NCBI GenBank assembly: GCA_024233935.1 | Contig: JACKOY010000001.1 | Span: forward strand, 62,001 to 126,000 | Origin: Spirochaetales bacterium | GTDB lineage: Bacteria > Spirochaetota > Leptospiria > Leptospirales > Leptonemataceae | Direction: 5' to 3' | Length of the DNA: 64,000 bases | Part shown: positions 53,073-62,767 of the stretch, piece by piece | Layout of the letters: each line of letters begins with the position of its first letter | Numbering within the stretch: position 1 is the stretch's first letter | Notes under the pieces: generated by a model | What the model was told of the DNA's origin: nothing | What the model saw: only the letters and a program-made list of their open reading frames with translations | The model's database searches: none | Translations under genes and position numbers: made by a program

Positions 53073-53507
53073 TCAGGAAATGCGATACCAGGTCTGGGTT
53101 CTGTAGAACGGACCCAGATAACCCCGCACCTTCAGCTGGTTGTTGCCTTCCAGCCACATCTTGCAGCGATACACATTGCCGTTTTTTGGATCGAGAATCT
53201 GTCCGCCGGACCACTCGTTGCCGTCCGGGCTCATGTTCCACATGATTACCATGCCCTGGATGGGCTGGTTGTGGCGTGAGCCTTCGCACTCGGTGCAAGT
53301 CGGATTCGGCTCTGAGGGATTGATCAGCTGGATAATTTTGGCAAACAGCATGCCATTGTATTCGTAAATCTGTACGTGTGATTTGGCCTGACCGGTCTCG
53401 TCATCGACGGTCTTCCAGACTCCCACGGGCGATGCGAAGACTGCCGCGGCACTAACAAATGCAATCAGCGCGATGGCCGGTCTAACGCTATTCAGAAATC
53501 GCTTCAT
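53073..53507 (-). CDS. DUF2147 secreted protein
   Basis: 144 aa from the ATG at 53507 (GGAGA upstream). Signal peptide ALIAFVSAAAVFASPVG, then the DUF2147 frame: GVWKTVDDETGQAKSHVQIYEY, WSGGQILDPKNGNVYRCKMWLEG and LKVRGYLGPFYRTQTWYR. Small beta-barrel periplasmic protein of unknown role. A CTECEG motif could form a disulfide. Monocistronic with its own terminator. Confidence 0.88.
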   Translation of the reverse strand: MKRFLNSVRPAIALIAFVSAAAVFASPVGVWKTVDDETGQAKSHVQIYEYNGMLFAKIIQLINPSEPNPTCTECEGSRHNQPIQGMVIMWNMSPDGNEWSGGQILDPKNGNVYRCKMWLEGNNQLKVRGYLGPFYRTQTWYRIS

Positions 53508-53767
53508 AAGGCTTTCTCCCCGAAAAGCTCCATATAGAATTGGAATTTTCCGTAATGTATGGCGCGCGAAGCACCAGTCAAACAAATATTGCGGTCAGGC
53601 TCCTACCGCTCCCTCTGCTGACATGGATTCTTCGCCGGCCGTTGATTTCAACATTCGTACACACTTCGGGGCACCTTTTCGTTTTGGGTTCAGCCTTTTT
53701 TCCAGAGTCCTGGCGGGGCGGCCCGGTTTTTTTGCACCGCACACTTTCTTGAAGCGATGCAAAGTCC

Positions 53768-55669
53768 CTATTTGTACATGCCCGCAATCTCTTTTGCGAG
53801 GTTCTCCTTCACAATGGGGCGTTTGATCTTCAGAGTCCGGGTCATTTCCGTGTCCGTGTCAAAGAGGCGGGGCATGACGTAGAACGTATTTCCGGGAACC
53901 ATTTCGAAGGACTTGAAGCCGGTGTCCTTACTGATGAGGCGGGTGATCTCCTGGCGGTAGAGCTTGCGCACCTCCGGGTTGGCATTCCAGCCCCCGGCAT
54001 TCTCCGGCAGGTCTTTGATCACGGCCCGGACTCGCTCGAAGTTGGGCACAATTAGCGCGCCGAGTGTTTTCTGGTCATCTCCCACAACCATAACCTGGTC
54101 TATGAACTCTGACTCGATCAACTTGTCTTCTATAGGTACCGGCTCTACGTTTTCGCCACCGGCCAGGGCAATCGTATCTTTGGCGCGCCCGGCAAACATG
54201 AGTTCGCCCCGCCAGGTAAGCGTCATGATGTCGCCCGTGTCAAAAAAGCCATCGTCATCGAAGACCACTTTGTTCAGCTCGTCGCGTTTGTAGTAACCCA
54301 ACAGGATCTGTCCGCTCTTCACCCACAGGGTGCCTTTGGTTCCGGCGCGCACCGGCAGTTCGCGATTCTGATCGTCCTTGAACTTGATCTTGTAACCGTC
54401 GATCGGGATGCCCACCGTAAGCGGCGTGGGCCGCGAAAGGTGCCGCACGGAAATAATCGCGGAGGTTTCGGTCATGCCATAGCCCTCCACGACCGGAATA
54501 CCAATCGCCTGCAGAAATCGATCCACAACCGCCGGCAGGGCGCTTCCGCCCGAGACCGATATGCGTAGCTCCCCACCCACCGCCTGATGTATGGAGCGAA
54601 AGATCAAGAGGCTCAACAGCTTCAAAGGCAAAAGGACCGTCAGCACCAGGAGTGCGAAGAATCGCCGGAAAAAAGAAACCACGAAGTTCTTACGCAACAC
54701 CTGGGGATCGTATCCGAAGAGGATCGAACGATAGCGGGCCCATTTCTCCCCAACCGCCAGAAAGAAGTAGAAGATCTTTTGCTGAGAGGCGGACCCCTTC
54801 TTGAGCTTTGCATGGATTCCGTTGTAGATTGTCTCCCAGATACGCGGCACCGACGGAAAAATGGTCGGGCGAAAGCGCGTCAGATCTTCACGGAGATTGC
54901 CAATATCAGAAACCAGAAAATCGCATCCCAGACCTGCAATCGCATATTCGACTCCTCGTTCAAATGCGTGCCAGGGGGGGAGTAAACTCACAATGCGATC
55001 GTTCACGCGAAATCCGATGCGTTCCAGCACGCGACGAATGCCGGTGAGCCAGCCGGTTTGATTCAGCATAACGCCCTTGGGCGCGCCGGTTGTACCGCTG
55101 GTGTAAATCAAAGTGGCGAGGGCAGCCGGATCCACTTCCGACAGGCGCCGTGAAACGATCTCGCGGTCACGTTCGAGTTCCCTTTTGCCGCGCTCCATCA
55201 ATTCACCGACCGTTGACGGTCCCGTCGCCAGATCGCCATTGTCCTGCTCAATTACGAAGATCTGTTCCAGAGAAGGGAAATTCTTGCGCAGGCTTTCCAG
55301 TCGTCGCCGGTCCTTTTCTCTTTGTACGATTGCAAATCGGCTGCCCGAATGAGATACAATGTAGCTTATGTCCTCGTCGGTTACGTCGGTGCCGCGGGGT
55401 GTCGAAACACCACCCGACGTCACAATGGAGCAGTCACAAATCAGCCAGTTCTGGGAACTATCGCAAAGAAAGGTAATGCGGTCTCCGATTTGCACGCCAA
55501 CGGAAATCAGGCCGGCGGTTAGTTGATCCGTCAGTTGAAGCATTTCTCCAAAGCTGCGACCGCTGTAAGTCCCGTCGGGCAGGCGTCGCCTGAACGAGAC
55601 CTTTTCGGGCATTTTTCGCGCTGTCCGGGCCAGCACTTCGTAGAATGTGGATGCTTCGTTCGTCGACAT
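53768..55669 (-). CDS. Long-chain acyl-CoA ligase, second paralogue
   Basis: 633 aa from the ATG at 55669 (an ATG 13 codons earlier is possible). AMP-binding TLIYTSGTTGAPKGVML, YGMTETSAIISV, and GRAKDTIALAGGENVEPVPIEDK. As in the paralogue at 32756, a hydrophobic insertion (FFALLVLTVLLPLKLLSLLIF) sits mid-protein. Same FSMD-type PRGTDVTDEDI motif near residue 85. Likely membrane-bound fatty acid activation. Divergent from rppH. Confidence 0.9.
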   Translation of the reverse strand: MSTNEASTFYEVLARTARKMPEKVSFRRRLPDGTYSGRSFGEMLQLTDQLTAGLISVGVQIGDRITFLCDSSQNWLICDCSIVTSGGVSTPRGTDVTDEDISYIVSHSGSRFAIVQREKDRRRLESLRKNFPSLEQIFVIEQDNGDLATGPSTVGELMERGKRELERDREIVSRRLSEVDPAALATLIYTSGTTGAPKGVMLNQTGWLTGIRRVLERIGFRVNDRIVSLLPPWHAFERGVEYAIAGLGCDFLVSDIGNLREDLTRFRPTIFPSVPRIWETIYNGIHAKLKKGSASQQKIFYFFLAVGEKWARYRSILFGYDPQVLRKNFVVSFFRRFFALLVLTVLLPLKLLSLLIFRSIHQAVGGELRISVSGGSALPAVVDRFLQAIGIPVVEGYGMTETSAIISVRHLSRPTPLTVGIPIDGYKIKFKDDQNRELPVRAGTKGTLWVKSGQILLGYYKRDELNKVVFDDDGFFDTGDIMTLTWRGELMFAGRAKDTIALAGGENVEPVPIEDKLIESEFIDQVMVVGDDQKTLGALIVPNFERVRAVIKDLPENAGGWNANPEVRKLYRQEITRLISKDTGFKSFEMVPGNTFYVMPRLFDTDTEMTRTLKIKRPIVKENLAKEIAGMYK

Positions 55670-55757
55670 GGTGGCGCGTTTACTTCCATGTGTCTTTTCG
55701 CAGGGCAACCAAAAAACGGACTGGCCGAAAAACCGTTTCCAAAACCTTCATTGGTGT

Positions 55758-56243
55758 ATGAAGCCTTATCGCAAGAACGTCGGCATCGTGGTCTTCAACA
55801 GCGCGGGCCAGGTGCTCGCGGGGGAGCGGCTGGGCTATGCCGGTAACTTTCAGTTCCCCCAGGGGGGTCTGGATGCGGACGAGGAGCCTCTTGCGGCCGC
55901 CCGGCGGGAGTTATATGAAGAAATCGGCCTTTCTTTGCACGAGGCTCCGGTTTACGAGCTTCCGGAATGGCTGCAATATGACTTCCCGAAAGATGTTCCG
56001 GCCAGACTCAAGAAGTATGCCGGGCAACGACAGCGGTGGTTTTTCTTCTATTGGAATGGATCCATAGACGAGCTCCGGCTCGACCAGGGCGAACAGGAGT
56101 TTTCACAGTTGCGCTGGTTCGATTTTCGCGAATTGGTCGAGCAGATCGTGCCGTTTAAGGATGCGATCTACCGCCGGCTTTACGCTGAGGGCCAGCCGGT
56201 CATGGAGCGTTTCCTGGCTGCCCATCGCTCCCGGCCGTCCTGA
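55758..56243 (+). CDS. rppH: RNA pyrophosphohydrolase (Nudix)
   Basis: 161 aa from the ATG at 55758. KPYRKNVGIVVFNSAGQVLAGER, FQFPQGGLDADEE and the Nudix box GGLDADEE...RRELYEEIGL are RppH-like, with KYAGQRQRWFFFYW as in the family. Converts the 5' triphosphate of mRNA to monophosphate, starting decay. Its 3' end overlaps the convergent small gene by 44 bp. Confidence 0.92.
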   Translation: MKPYRKNVGIVVFNSAGQVLAGERLGYAGNFQFPQGGLDADEEPLAAARRELYEEIGLSLHEAPVYELPEWLQYDFPKDVPARLKKYAGQRQRWFFFYWNGSIDELRLDQGEQEFSQLRWFDFRELVEQIVPFKDAIYRRLYAEGQPVMERFLAAHRSRPS

Positions 56244-56511
56244 TGCCCAGCATTCGATCTAGTTCGCGGATCTCTGCCCGGTAGCGGGCCATCTCCTCGA
56301 CGGTACAGTGCGGTCGTTCCGCATCGGCACGTTCACAGGCCTGCAGACGGACCTCAAGTTGCACGCGCTCATGGAAATGAGCCTGCTCGTTCGGGTCCCG
56401 AGTCGCGCTTCGATCCATAAGCCACGCGATCGTGACCAGAAGCGCAATGGCCACGAAAGTCAGCGCAGTAGCCACGCGATTGTTCATCCGGTCTTCAGAG
56501 GAATTGTTCAT
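56200..56511 (-). CDS. Small single-pass membrane protein
   Basis: 103 aa. N-terminal helix VATALTFVAIALLVTIAWLM, then a charged helical domain with two Cys (LQACERADAERPHCTVEEM). ATGA overlap with the upstream lipoprotein gene; convergent 44-bp overlap with rppH. Last gene of a five-gene minus-strand envelope operon. Family unknown. Confidence 0.65.
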   Translation of the reverse strand: MNNSSEDRMNNRVATALTFVAIALLVTIAWLMDRSATRDPNEQAHFHERVQLEVRLQACERADAERPHCTVEEMARYRAEIRELDRMLGIRTAGSDGQPGNAP

Positions 56512-57047
56512 CGAACCTCGCCAATCATTTCGTCCAGTTGCAGCGCCGAACGCCGCGCCATTTCGAGATTTTCGCGCGGTCCGAAGCCGGCCAGGTCGGT
56601 GGCAAACGTGCGGATGCTGCCCAGGTTTCGGGCAAGTCGCACATCCAGAACCTCGATCTCAAGGAGCACCTGCTCGCGATCTTCGAGTAGGTCGCGTGTG
56701 CGTGTTTCCTGCAATTTTCCCTGTAAGAGCAGGCGCCCGCCAAAGCCGCGGCCCAGGAGTCCCGCTTCGCTTTCAACCAGCAGTCGATCCGTCGGCAGGC
56801 CGGCGGACATCATGCTTTCCTGGATCACCGGTTGCTCCGTTACTGCAAAACCGCGTTCGTACAATGCGAAGGCAAGCGCGCCCGGAAAATCCTCCTGCGT
56901 TTCTCGGCGCGCCCCGCTTACGGCGAATTCTCCGATGCCTACATCCCGCGTTACATCCCCTGGCCAGAGTTGTGTGCGAATCGCGAAAACTTCGTACGAC
57001 GAGCACGCATTCGTGAGCAAAACAAGAAACAACGTGGGCACCTTCAT
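56508..57047 (-). CDS. Putative lipoprotein
   Basis: 179 aa from the ATG at 57047 (MKVPTLF). Signal LFLVLLTNACSSYE with lipobox. Mature part is mixed alpha/beta: EDFPGALAFALYERGFAVTE, then LLQGKLQETRTRDLLEDREQVLLEIEVLD, reminiscent of CsgG/LpoB-like periplasmic lipoproteins, but not firmly. Lies 10 bp below the SUMF1-type gene. Confidence 0.7.
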   Translation of the reverse strand: MKVPTLFLVLLTNACSSYEVFAIRTQLWPGDVTRDVGIGEFAVSGARRETQEDFPGALAFALYERGFAVTEQPVIQESMMSAGLPTDRLLVESEAGLLGRGFGGRLLLQGKLQETRTRDLLEDREQVLLEIEVLDVRLARNLGSIRTFATDLAGFGPRENLEMARRSALQLDEMIGEVR

Positions 57048-57057
57048 TCTCTGCATC

Positions 57058-57810
57058 CTATGGCTCGCTTCCCGCCGAAACGGGCGCTCCCAGGCAACAT
57101 CGAAATCCGATCTGAAACGAGCGCGCCTGGGGTGGGGCGTAGTACGTGGAGAAACAACTGGCGCTTGCGCCGGACCGGTACGATCCGCCAACCGCAACCG
57201 CCAGCCCGCTTCTTTCATCGGCCACCCACTCCATCAAGTTGCCCACCATGTCAAAGACACCGTCCTCGGTTCGACAGTGGCCGTACTCGCCGGCGAATCC
57301 GGCTTCCCTGGATTGCGTGTTGCAGGCCCGGGGTAGGGCTTCGCTACCGTAGGCGTAACGGCTCCCGTGCGGACCCAGGCAGGCCTGAGTCCATTCGTAC
57401 AGGGAGCAAAGGCGTTTGCCGCGAGACGCGCAGTGGGCCGCGGCTTCGGATTGCGTAACCATCGCGCGCGGCAGCACGTTCGGAGAGGACAGATAATCAC
57501 CGGAGGCCTCGCTTACTTCGAAACGGTCGATGCGGAATACGGACCTTGCCGAGTGCACCATCGCCACACTGTCGATAGGCTCTGTCGCGACGCTCTGTGT
57601 TGCTTCGCGTTGCCAGGGCTCCGGTGGCACGCGCAGCTGGTTGGAGCACGCTCCGAAAAAGAACACCAGCCCCGAAATTGCGAGTAGAGTCCCCGGCAAA
57701 AGAGAGTGCAGGCGGCACGCTCGCCTGGCGGACAGAACTATTGATACTCTATATCCATGCCGCAGGCCGCCGTACTTTCGCGCGCCTACCCACTCAAGCA
57801 TCGGGACCAT
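57058..57810 (-). CDS. SUMF1/FGE-domain lipoprotein
   Basis: 250 aa from the ATG at 57810 (AGAGG 6 nt upstream), overlapping the previous gene. Signal SGLVFFFGACSNQL. The formylglycine-generating-enzyme fold is seen in FRIDRFEVSEASG, AMVTQSEAAAHCASRGKRLCSLYEW, GVFDMVGNLMEWVAD, VGGSYRSG and IGFRCC. FGE itself activates sulfatases; most bacterial SUMF1 proteins are non-enzymatic or act on other proteins. No sulfatase is near. Confidence 0.82.
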   Translation of the reverse strand: MVPMLEWVGARKYGGLRHGYRVSIVLSARRACRLHSLLPGTLLAISGLVFFFGACSNQLRVPPEPWQREATQSVATEPIDSVAMVHSARSVFRIDRFEVSEASGDYLSSPNVLPRAMVTQSEAAAHCASRGKRLCSLYEWTQACLGPHGSRYAYGSEALPRACNTQSREAGFAGEYGHCRTEDGVFDMVGNLMEWVADERSGLAVAVGGSYRSGASASCFSTYYAPPQARSFQIGFRCCLGAPVSAGSEP

Positions 57811-58417
57811 CTTGAACCTCTGGCGTAAACTCCACCCGAACCACTGTGCCATCCGGGACCGCTTCCGCGGAGATCTCCGACGGACTCTGTCTGCCTGCCT
57901 GGCGAAAGTACGTACGCAGCACGAACAGGGTGCCCTTGTCATGCACCGCGAGCTGCAGCCACTCCGGGGCATCCAGTTCCCCCTGCAGGGTCTCGCCACT
58001 GTTCAGCCTCAGCGTGCACCGGTGTGGCAAATAGAACACGTCCGATGCAGTGGGCCGGGCCAGCCAGCTCGCGATCTCCAGAAACTGAATTTCAGAGGGA
58101 GCAATACGGGAGTGACCTTCGCTGGTGCGGAAATGCAAGCGGTTTTGTGTAAGCCTGATAACTCCGGCAACCGGCGCCTGTCCCTTGCGTTCCAGGATTA
58201 CCTGGAATCGGGTCCGCCGCCGGATATGGCCTTCGTTGTCTTCCGTCTGGTTCTCGCCGGGGGCGGTTTGGGGGATCGCCGGCTCCTGAACTTCTGTTCG
58301 CATGCGTTCCAGGATTTCCGCCTCGTCAATTTGTCCGGCACCCGGAAGAAAATCCCGCGCAGCAAGCGGAGTAGAGAGCAGACACAGGATCAGCGCACTC
58401 AGGATCGATCGTTTCAC
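57794..58417 (-). CDS. Secreted protein of unknown family
   Basis: 207 aa. Signal peptide ILSALILCLLSTPLAARD. The mature part has a repeated beta pattern (FQVILERKGQAPVAGVIRLTQNRLHFRT; CTLRLNSGETLQGELDAPEW) suggesting a small beta-sandwich. ATGA overlap with the lipoprotein upstream and 17-bp overlap with the SUMF1 gene. No family recognised. Confidence 0.68.
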   Translation of the reverse strand: MKRSILSALILCLLSTPLAARDFLPGAGQIDEAEILERMRTEVQEPAIPQTAPGENQTEDNEGHIRRRTRFQVILERKGQAPVAGVIRLTQNRLHFRTSEGHSRIAPSEIQFLEIASWLARPTASDVFYLPHRCTLRLNSGETLQGELDAPEWLQLAVHDKGTLFVLRTYFRQAGRQSPSEISAEAVPDGTVVRVEFTPEVQDGPDA

Positions 58418-58983
58418 AGGTCGCCTCTCGTTTCAGAAATTTGAACGGGGCCGAATTCTTGCAGCAGTCGAGCCTGATAGCGCTGACGTAGTACCCGGGC
58501 GCGTTGCCGGACCATGCTTTGCTCCAGTTGGGAAGCCCCGGCCGGCAAAGCCCCTTCGAGGCTGCGCCCGGCTGGTTCTCGAAAGCGCTGCATCAGGTGG
58601 TATTCTTCTACCGCCTGCTCAAAGCGCGCGAGCAGGAACCGGGCGGCTGCGGGCCGGTCGAGCTCCTCGCCCGAGAGCGCTTCACGCACAAAGTACTTGC
58701 GGAGTGCGATGCGCTCCAGCAACGCGCGCCTCGCCATCGGGGGCAGCTGGTTAATCTCCTCCGCTTCGTGCACCCGGCCGTGTTCGCCGGCAAAACCGAT
58801 TTCCCCCAGTCGGAGTTCGAAATCGGCCCATCTGACAATGACCGGGTCCCCCGTTCCGACCGCCGCCTGACGCATGCGATGGAACGTAGCGGCGATTGGA
58901 TCGCGTGCCCCGCATCCGGCGACGCTTACCAGGCACAGGCACAGTGCGACGGGCACCACAGGTTGCAAGAATCGACGTACCAT
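58414..58983 (-). CDS. Lipoprotein with SurA-N-like helical domain
   Basis: 189 aa from the ATG at 58983 (MVRRFLQ). Lipobox VSVAGCGARD. The mature protein is helical: DPVIVRWADFELRL, then MARRALLERIALRKYFVREAL, a layout like the N-terminal chaperone domain of SurA/PrsA, without a parvulin domain. First gene of the five-gene envelope operon. The chaperone idea is inference. Confidence 0.68.
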   Translation of the reverse strand: MVRRFLQPVVPVALCLCLVSVAGCGARDPIAATFHRMRQAAVGTGDPVIVRWADFELRLGEIGFAGEHGRVHEAEEINQLPPMARRALLERIALRKYFVREALSGEELDRPAAARFLLARFEQAVEEYHLMQRFREPAGRSLEGALPAGASQLEQSMVRQRARVLRQRYQARLLQEFGPVQISETRGDL

Positions 58984-59188
58984 TAACCCACTTTCGACGG
59001 TTTCCCGGGCCTTTGTAAACTGCTGCTGCACTCCTGCGGCGACTTTCGCGCTTTGCGCGCCGGAGCGAGCGTTGGTGTGCAAGTTCCGTCACATCGATGG
59101 CGGGTTTTTGCGCTGGAGTGCAAAGTGCATTGCGAAGCGCTTCCGACCGCTCGTCCGGACTCTGCCCGGAGACGAATATGGAAACAGA

Positions 59189-59815
59189 TTGAATAGATAT
59201 ATAATCATTATCATTTTAGTTCTTTTGACCTGCGGGCCAGAACAGCCCGCGCCCGAGACCCGTGCTCAGTTTGCGCGGGCGCAGGCGCTGTACCGCAATC
59301 GTCATTTTGACGAGTCGCTGGCGGCGTTGCAGCCCGTGCGGGCCGCCAATCCAGATTTCGCGGCCGCCGCGGTCCTTGAAGCCCGCATCCATTTTTTCAC
59401 CCGTCGCTTTGAACAGGCCGAACGCGTTCTCACGGAAGCGCTCGCAGCCCAGGAAAGCCCGTACACGCGTCTTTGGTTGGGACGCGTCATTGCCGTACAC
59501 GACGATCGTCAGGATGAGGCCGCCGACCACTTCCGCACAGTCATTGCAAGCGATCCGGAGAACTACATGGCGCACTATTATTTGGGCCGCTGTCTGGAGG
59601 CGGGCCGGAACTGGCAGGCGGCACTGGTGGAATACGAAACCGCCCTGGCCATGGAGTACCAGCTGACCCACGTGCATGCGCACATGGCGACTCTGTTCAG
59701 CCGTCTGGAAATGCGTGAGAGAGCCCGACAACACTACGAGCGGTTGCGGCAACTGGGAGCGAGTGAGGCCGTCCTTGCGCGGGTCGCCTCCGCGGTTGGA
59801 GGCGAGGCGGAATAG
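59189..59815 (+). CDS. TPR lipoprotein
   Basis: 208 aa from a TTG at 59189 (weak GGAAA upstream). Signal YIIIIILVLLTCGPEQ with lipobox. Five TPR-like units follow (ALYRNRHFDESLAALQPV, FTRRFEQAERVLTEAL, NYMAHYYLGRCLEAGRNWQAALVEYETAL). Immediately upstream of a TolC gene and likely an accessory to it. Confidence 0.78.
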   Translation: MNRYIIIIILVLLTCGPEQPAPETRAQFARAQALYRNRHFDESLAALQPVRAANPDFAAAAVLEARIHFFTRRFEQAERVLTEALAAQESPYTRLWLGRVIAVHDDRQDEAADHFRTVIASDPENYMAHYYLGRCLEAGRNWQAALVEYETALAMEYQLTHVHAHMATLFSRLEMRERARQHYERLRQLGASEAVLARVASAVGGEAE

Positions 59816-59816
59816 C

Positions 59817-61334
59817 ATGCGTGGCGTCTGGCCGATAGCGTTTCTGGGGCTGGCCTGCCTGATTCCCGGGGACCTCGGCGCCCGCCGCATCGATTTGCAA
59901 CTGGCTGAGGAAATGGCCCTCGAACACGACCTGGAATTACGCGCAGCCAAGTTTGAAACACGCATTGCGGCTGAAGCCCTGGCCGGCCGATTGCGGGACT
60001 TTTTTCCGTCGCTCTCCGTTAACTACCGACGAAACCGCGCCGTTGCCCGCCGCGATATCGACAACGGCACGCACTCGGTGCAGCTTTCCCTTTCACAGCC
60101 GGTCTACGATGGCGGTCGCACCCTGTACGCCTACGAGGTGGCGCGGCTGGATGTGCGCATGGCGCGCGAGCGTGCATCCGAGCTGGAGAACAACCTTCGC
60201 TTTGGTGTTCGGGCGGCCTACTTCGCGCTTCTGGGACAGTTTCAGAATCTGGAAATCGATCGCGAGTCTTTGCAAAATGCCCGCGATCTATGGGAGCGCA
60301 CCCGACTGGAATACGCCCAGGGAGCGGTCACGGCTCTCGACTACCATCAAGTCGAAAATGAACTCCGGCGGCGCGAACTTGGCGTCGAACAAAGCACTGC
60401 AGCCCTGCAGGACTCGTTGAATGACTTCGGCCGGATGATAGGCCTGGAACCCGACGAATTGCCGGAGCTGTATCCGCTGGAGTCATACGAATTCGAGCAG
60501 CATCCGGTTGAGCTCGATTCAGAGCAACTGTTCCGGCTCGCGCTCGAAAATCGACCGGACATCCGGCAGGCGCGCCTGGCGCTCATGCGCAGCCGACGGG
60601 AGTACCTGATTACAAAGTACGACTACCTGCCCACGATAGCCCTAACAGGGAGCTACGGAAAGACGGGCAATGACTGGCCGCCAACAAACACCGAGTACTC
60701 TTTCGGCGTCAATTTTACGTTTCGGATTTTCGGAAACACGCTTACGACCGACGTAACCAGACTGCATTCGGCCAACGAAACACGCAGCGGCTATTCTCAG
60801 GGCGGCCAGCTGAACGTGTACGATAACGGCGCCTGGCGTGAGCCCCACATGCGCAACGAACTGGAGTTGATGCGCGCTCTGGAGACCGACACACAGTTGC
60901 GGCGATCGGTCGAATCCGAAGTGCGGCGTTCCCTTCGGGATTATCAACGCTACGCGACCGAATTGGAAATCGGCGATCGCGACCTGGCGATTCAGGAACG
61001 TCGGTTCCGAATTGATCAATTGCGCCATCGTCGGGGGGAGATTGCGCTCTCTGAATTTTTGGAGCGCGAACTGGAATTGCGGCGGGCCCGCACGGAGCTG
61101 GTTGCGCTGCGTATTGAGCACATTCTTCGTGCAAACCAACTGGAACTGCAGCTCGGCCTGCCCCTCGACAGTCTTGCCCTAATGGAAATCCGTCGGCTCA
61201 ATGAGTCCGGTGCGCCCCGGCGTCTCTGGCGTTCTACGGATCTGCCGGAAGCCGATTCTCCGCAGAATCCTGAAGAGATTTTTACCGAGCTGGATGCCCC
61301 GCCGCAAACGGATGCAGAGGAGTCGTCGCGGTGA
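59817..61334 (+). CDS. TolC-family outer membrane efflux protein
   Basis: 505 aa from the ATG at 59817, one base after the TPR gene stop. Signal PIAFLGLACLIPGDLGA, then the paired OEP repeats: LAEEMALEHDLELRAAK, LSLSQPVYDGG, RFGVRAAYFALLGQFQNL, RLEYAQGAVTALDYHQVENEL. The C-terminal tail is Pro/Glu-rich. Forms the outer-membrane tunnel for an efflux system whose adaptor is next. Confidence 0.88.
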   Translation: MRGVWPIAFLGLACLIPGDLGARRIDLQLAEEMALEHDLELRAAKFETRIAAEALAGRLRDFFPSLSVNYRRNRAVARRDIDNGTHSVQLSLSQPVYDGGRTLYAYEVARLDVRMARERASELENNLRFGVRAAYFALLGQFQNLEIDRESLQNARDLWERTRLEYAQGAVTALDYHQVENELRRRELGVEQSTAALQDSLNDFGRMIGLEPDELPELYPLESYEFEQHPVELDSEQLFRLALENRPDIRQARLALMRSRREYLITKYDYLPTIALTGSYGKTGNDWPPTNTEYSFGVNFTFRIFGNTLTTDVTRLHSANETRSGYSQGGQLNVYDNGAWREPHMRNELELMRALETDTQLRRSVESEVRRSLRDYQRYATELEIGDRDLAIQERRFRIDQLRHRRGEIALSEFLERELELRRARTELVALRIEHILRANQLELQLGLPLDSLALMEIRRLNESGAPRRLWRSTDLPEADSPQNPEEIFTELDAPPQTDAEESSR

Positions 61335-62767
61335 ATGCGGACCGGCTATGGCAAACCCTGCGCGGCTTCTGGGCCACCCGCAGACGCCTCTGGATTGTTG
61401 GGGTCGGCCTTCTCGTCACCGGACTCATCGGCCTGGTTGCCTATTTGCGGTGGGAAAGCTCCGATCCCGGTTTGCCGTCGGTAGCGCCGGTCGTTGAGCT
61501 GCACACCGTTTCCAGGGAAGAATTGAGACGGGTTTTTGAAGGGCCCGGCACCGTGACCTACCTTGAGAAGGCTGCCATTACCCCGCGCATTCAGGGGCGC
61601 ATTGCACACATTCTCGTTGAAGTCGGCGACGACGTGATCGCCGGTCAGCCTTTGGCGCGCCTGGAAACTTTTGAGCTGGAACTTCGCCATCGTCAGGCGC
61701 TGGCGGCCTTGAATTCCGCTCGTTCGCAACATGCGCTTGCGGTTGCCCGTTTGCGTTCGGCGCGCTTCCAGGTGGACCGGCAGCTCCAGGAGCTCGAGCG
61801 CACCCAGGCATCGATTGTGGAGTCTCGCGCTGCCTTTCTCAACGCCCGCCGCGAGCTGGAAAACAAGCGCGAGATCTACGCCCTCGGTGGTGTCTCGGCT
61901 ATCGAGTTGCGTGGTGTCTACGCCGGATACCTGAGCGCCATGAGCCGGTACTACCAGGCCCGCAAAAACTACCAAACGGCGACGGTTGGTTTTCGCGATC
62001 AGGATCTTTCAGGGTCCGGGATCGCGGTGCCCGATTCGGTTTCGGAGCGGCGAAGCGCGATCGTAGAAATGAACACGGCGGTATCGTCGGAAGAAGTTCA
62101 GGTGGCCGCAGCGGCCCTGGAGAGCGCGCGCATTGAAGTGCGTTCTCTCGAAGCACTCATAGAAGAAGCAACCATCCGTTCGCCGATTGCCGGAGTCGTC
62201 GCTTCCCGGGAGCTGGAGATGGGCGAAACGACCACCGAGGGGCAGACCGTGTTCACCGTCGTGCGAATGGACCGCCTGGTGGTGAGCACGGCGGTCCCGG
62301 AAGAAGACCTTGGCTCCATTGCTATCGACCAGGCTGTGGATCTGTCTTTTGACGCCCGCTCCGGCGAACAGCGGCAGGGAACCGTCGAGCGGCTTTCGCC
62401 GTTGATTGATCCGGCCACGCGCACCGCGGAAGTCCGCATCGCGCTTCCAAACCAGGACCGGGCCATTCGTCCCGGTATGTTTGCACGGGTTTCCATTACA
62501 ACGGCGGTGCGTGATTCCGCGCTCTGGGTGCCACGTTCTGCACTTCTTCCGGCCACGTCCGAAGACGGGGAAGTCCAGGTATTCGTGGTTCAGGAAGGCC
62601 TCGCATTTCTGCGCACCATTGAACCCGGCTCGATATTCCAGGAGCGCGTCGAAGTGCTGAGCGGTCTGTCCGTCGGTGAACAGGTAATCGCAGGCGGAGT
62701 TCTTACGATTCAGGACGGCATGACCGTGCAGACTCAGAGTGCCGGCGATTCGGAGGGTACGCCATGA
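61331..62767 (+). CDS. Membrane fusion (HlyD/AcrA-type) adaptor
   Basis: 478 aa from a GTG at 61331 (GTGA overlap with the TolC gene). N-terminal helix (LWIVGVGLLVTGLIGLVAYL), barrel-sandwich hybrid (GTVTYLEKAAITPRIQGRIAHILVEVGDDVIAGQPLARLE), a long coiled coil and ATIRSPIAGVVASRELEMGE, then a beta-barrel. Bridges an inner-membrane pump to TolC. The pump is not in the window. Confidence 0.9.
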   Translation: MNADRLWQTLRGFWATRRRLWIVGVGLLVTGLIGLVAYLRWESSDPGLPSVAPVVELHTVSREELRRVFEGPGTVTYLEKAAITPRIQGRIAHILVEVGDDVIAGQPLARLETFELELRHRQALAALNSARSQHALAVARLRSARFQVDRQLQELERTQASIVESRAAFLNARRELENKREIYALGGVSAIELRGVYAGYLSAMSRYYQARKNYQTATVGFRDQDLSGSGIAVPDSVSERRSAIVEMNTAVSSEEVQVAAAALESARIEVRSLEALIEEATIRSPIAGVVASRELEMGETTTEGQTVFTVVRMDRLVVSTAVPEEDLGSIAIDQAVDLSFDARSGEQRQGTVERLSPLIDPATRTAEVRIALPNQDRAIRPGMFARVSITTAVRDSALWVPRSALLPATSEDGEVQVFVVQEGLAFLRTIEPGSIFQERVEVLSGLSVGEQVIAGGVLTIQDGMTVQTQSAGDSEGTP

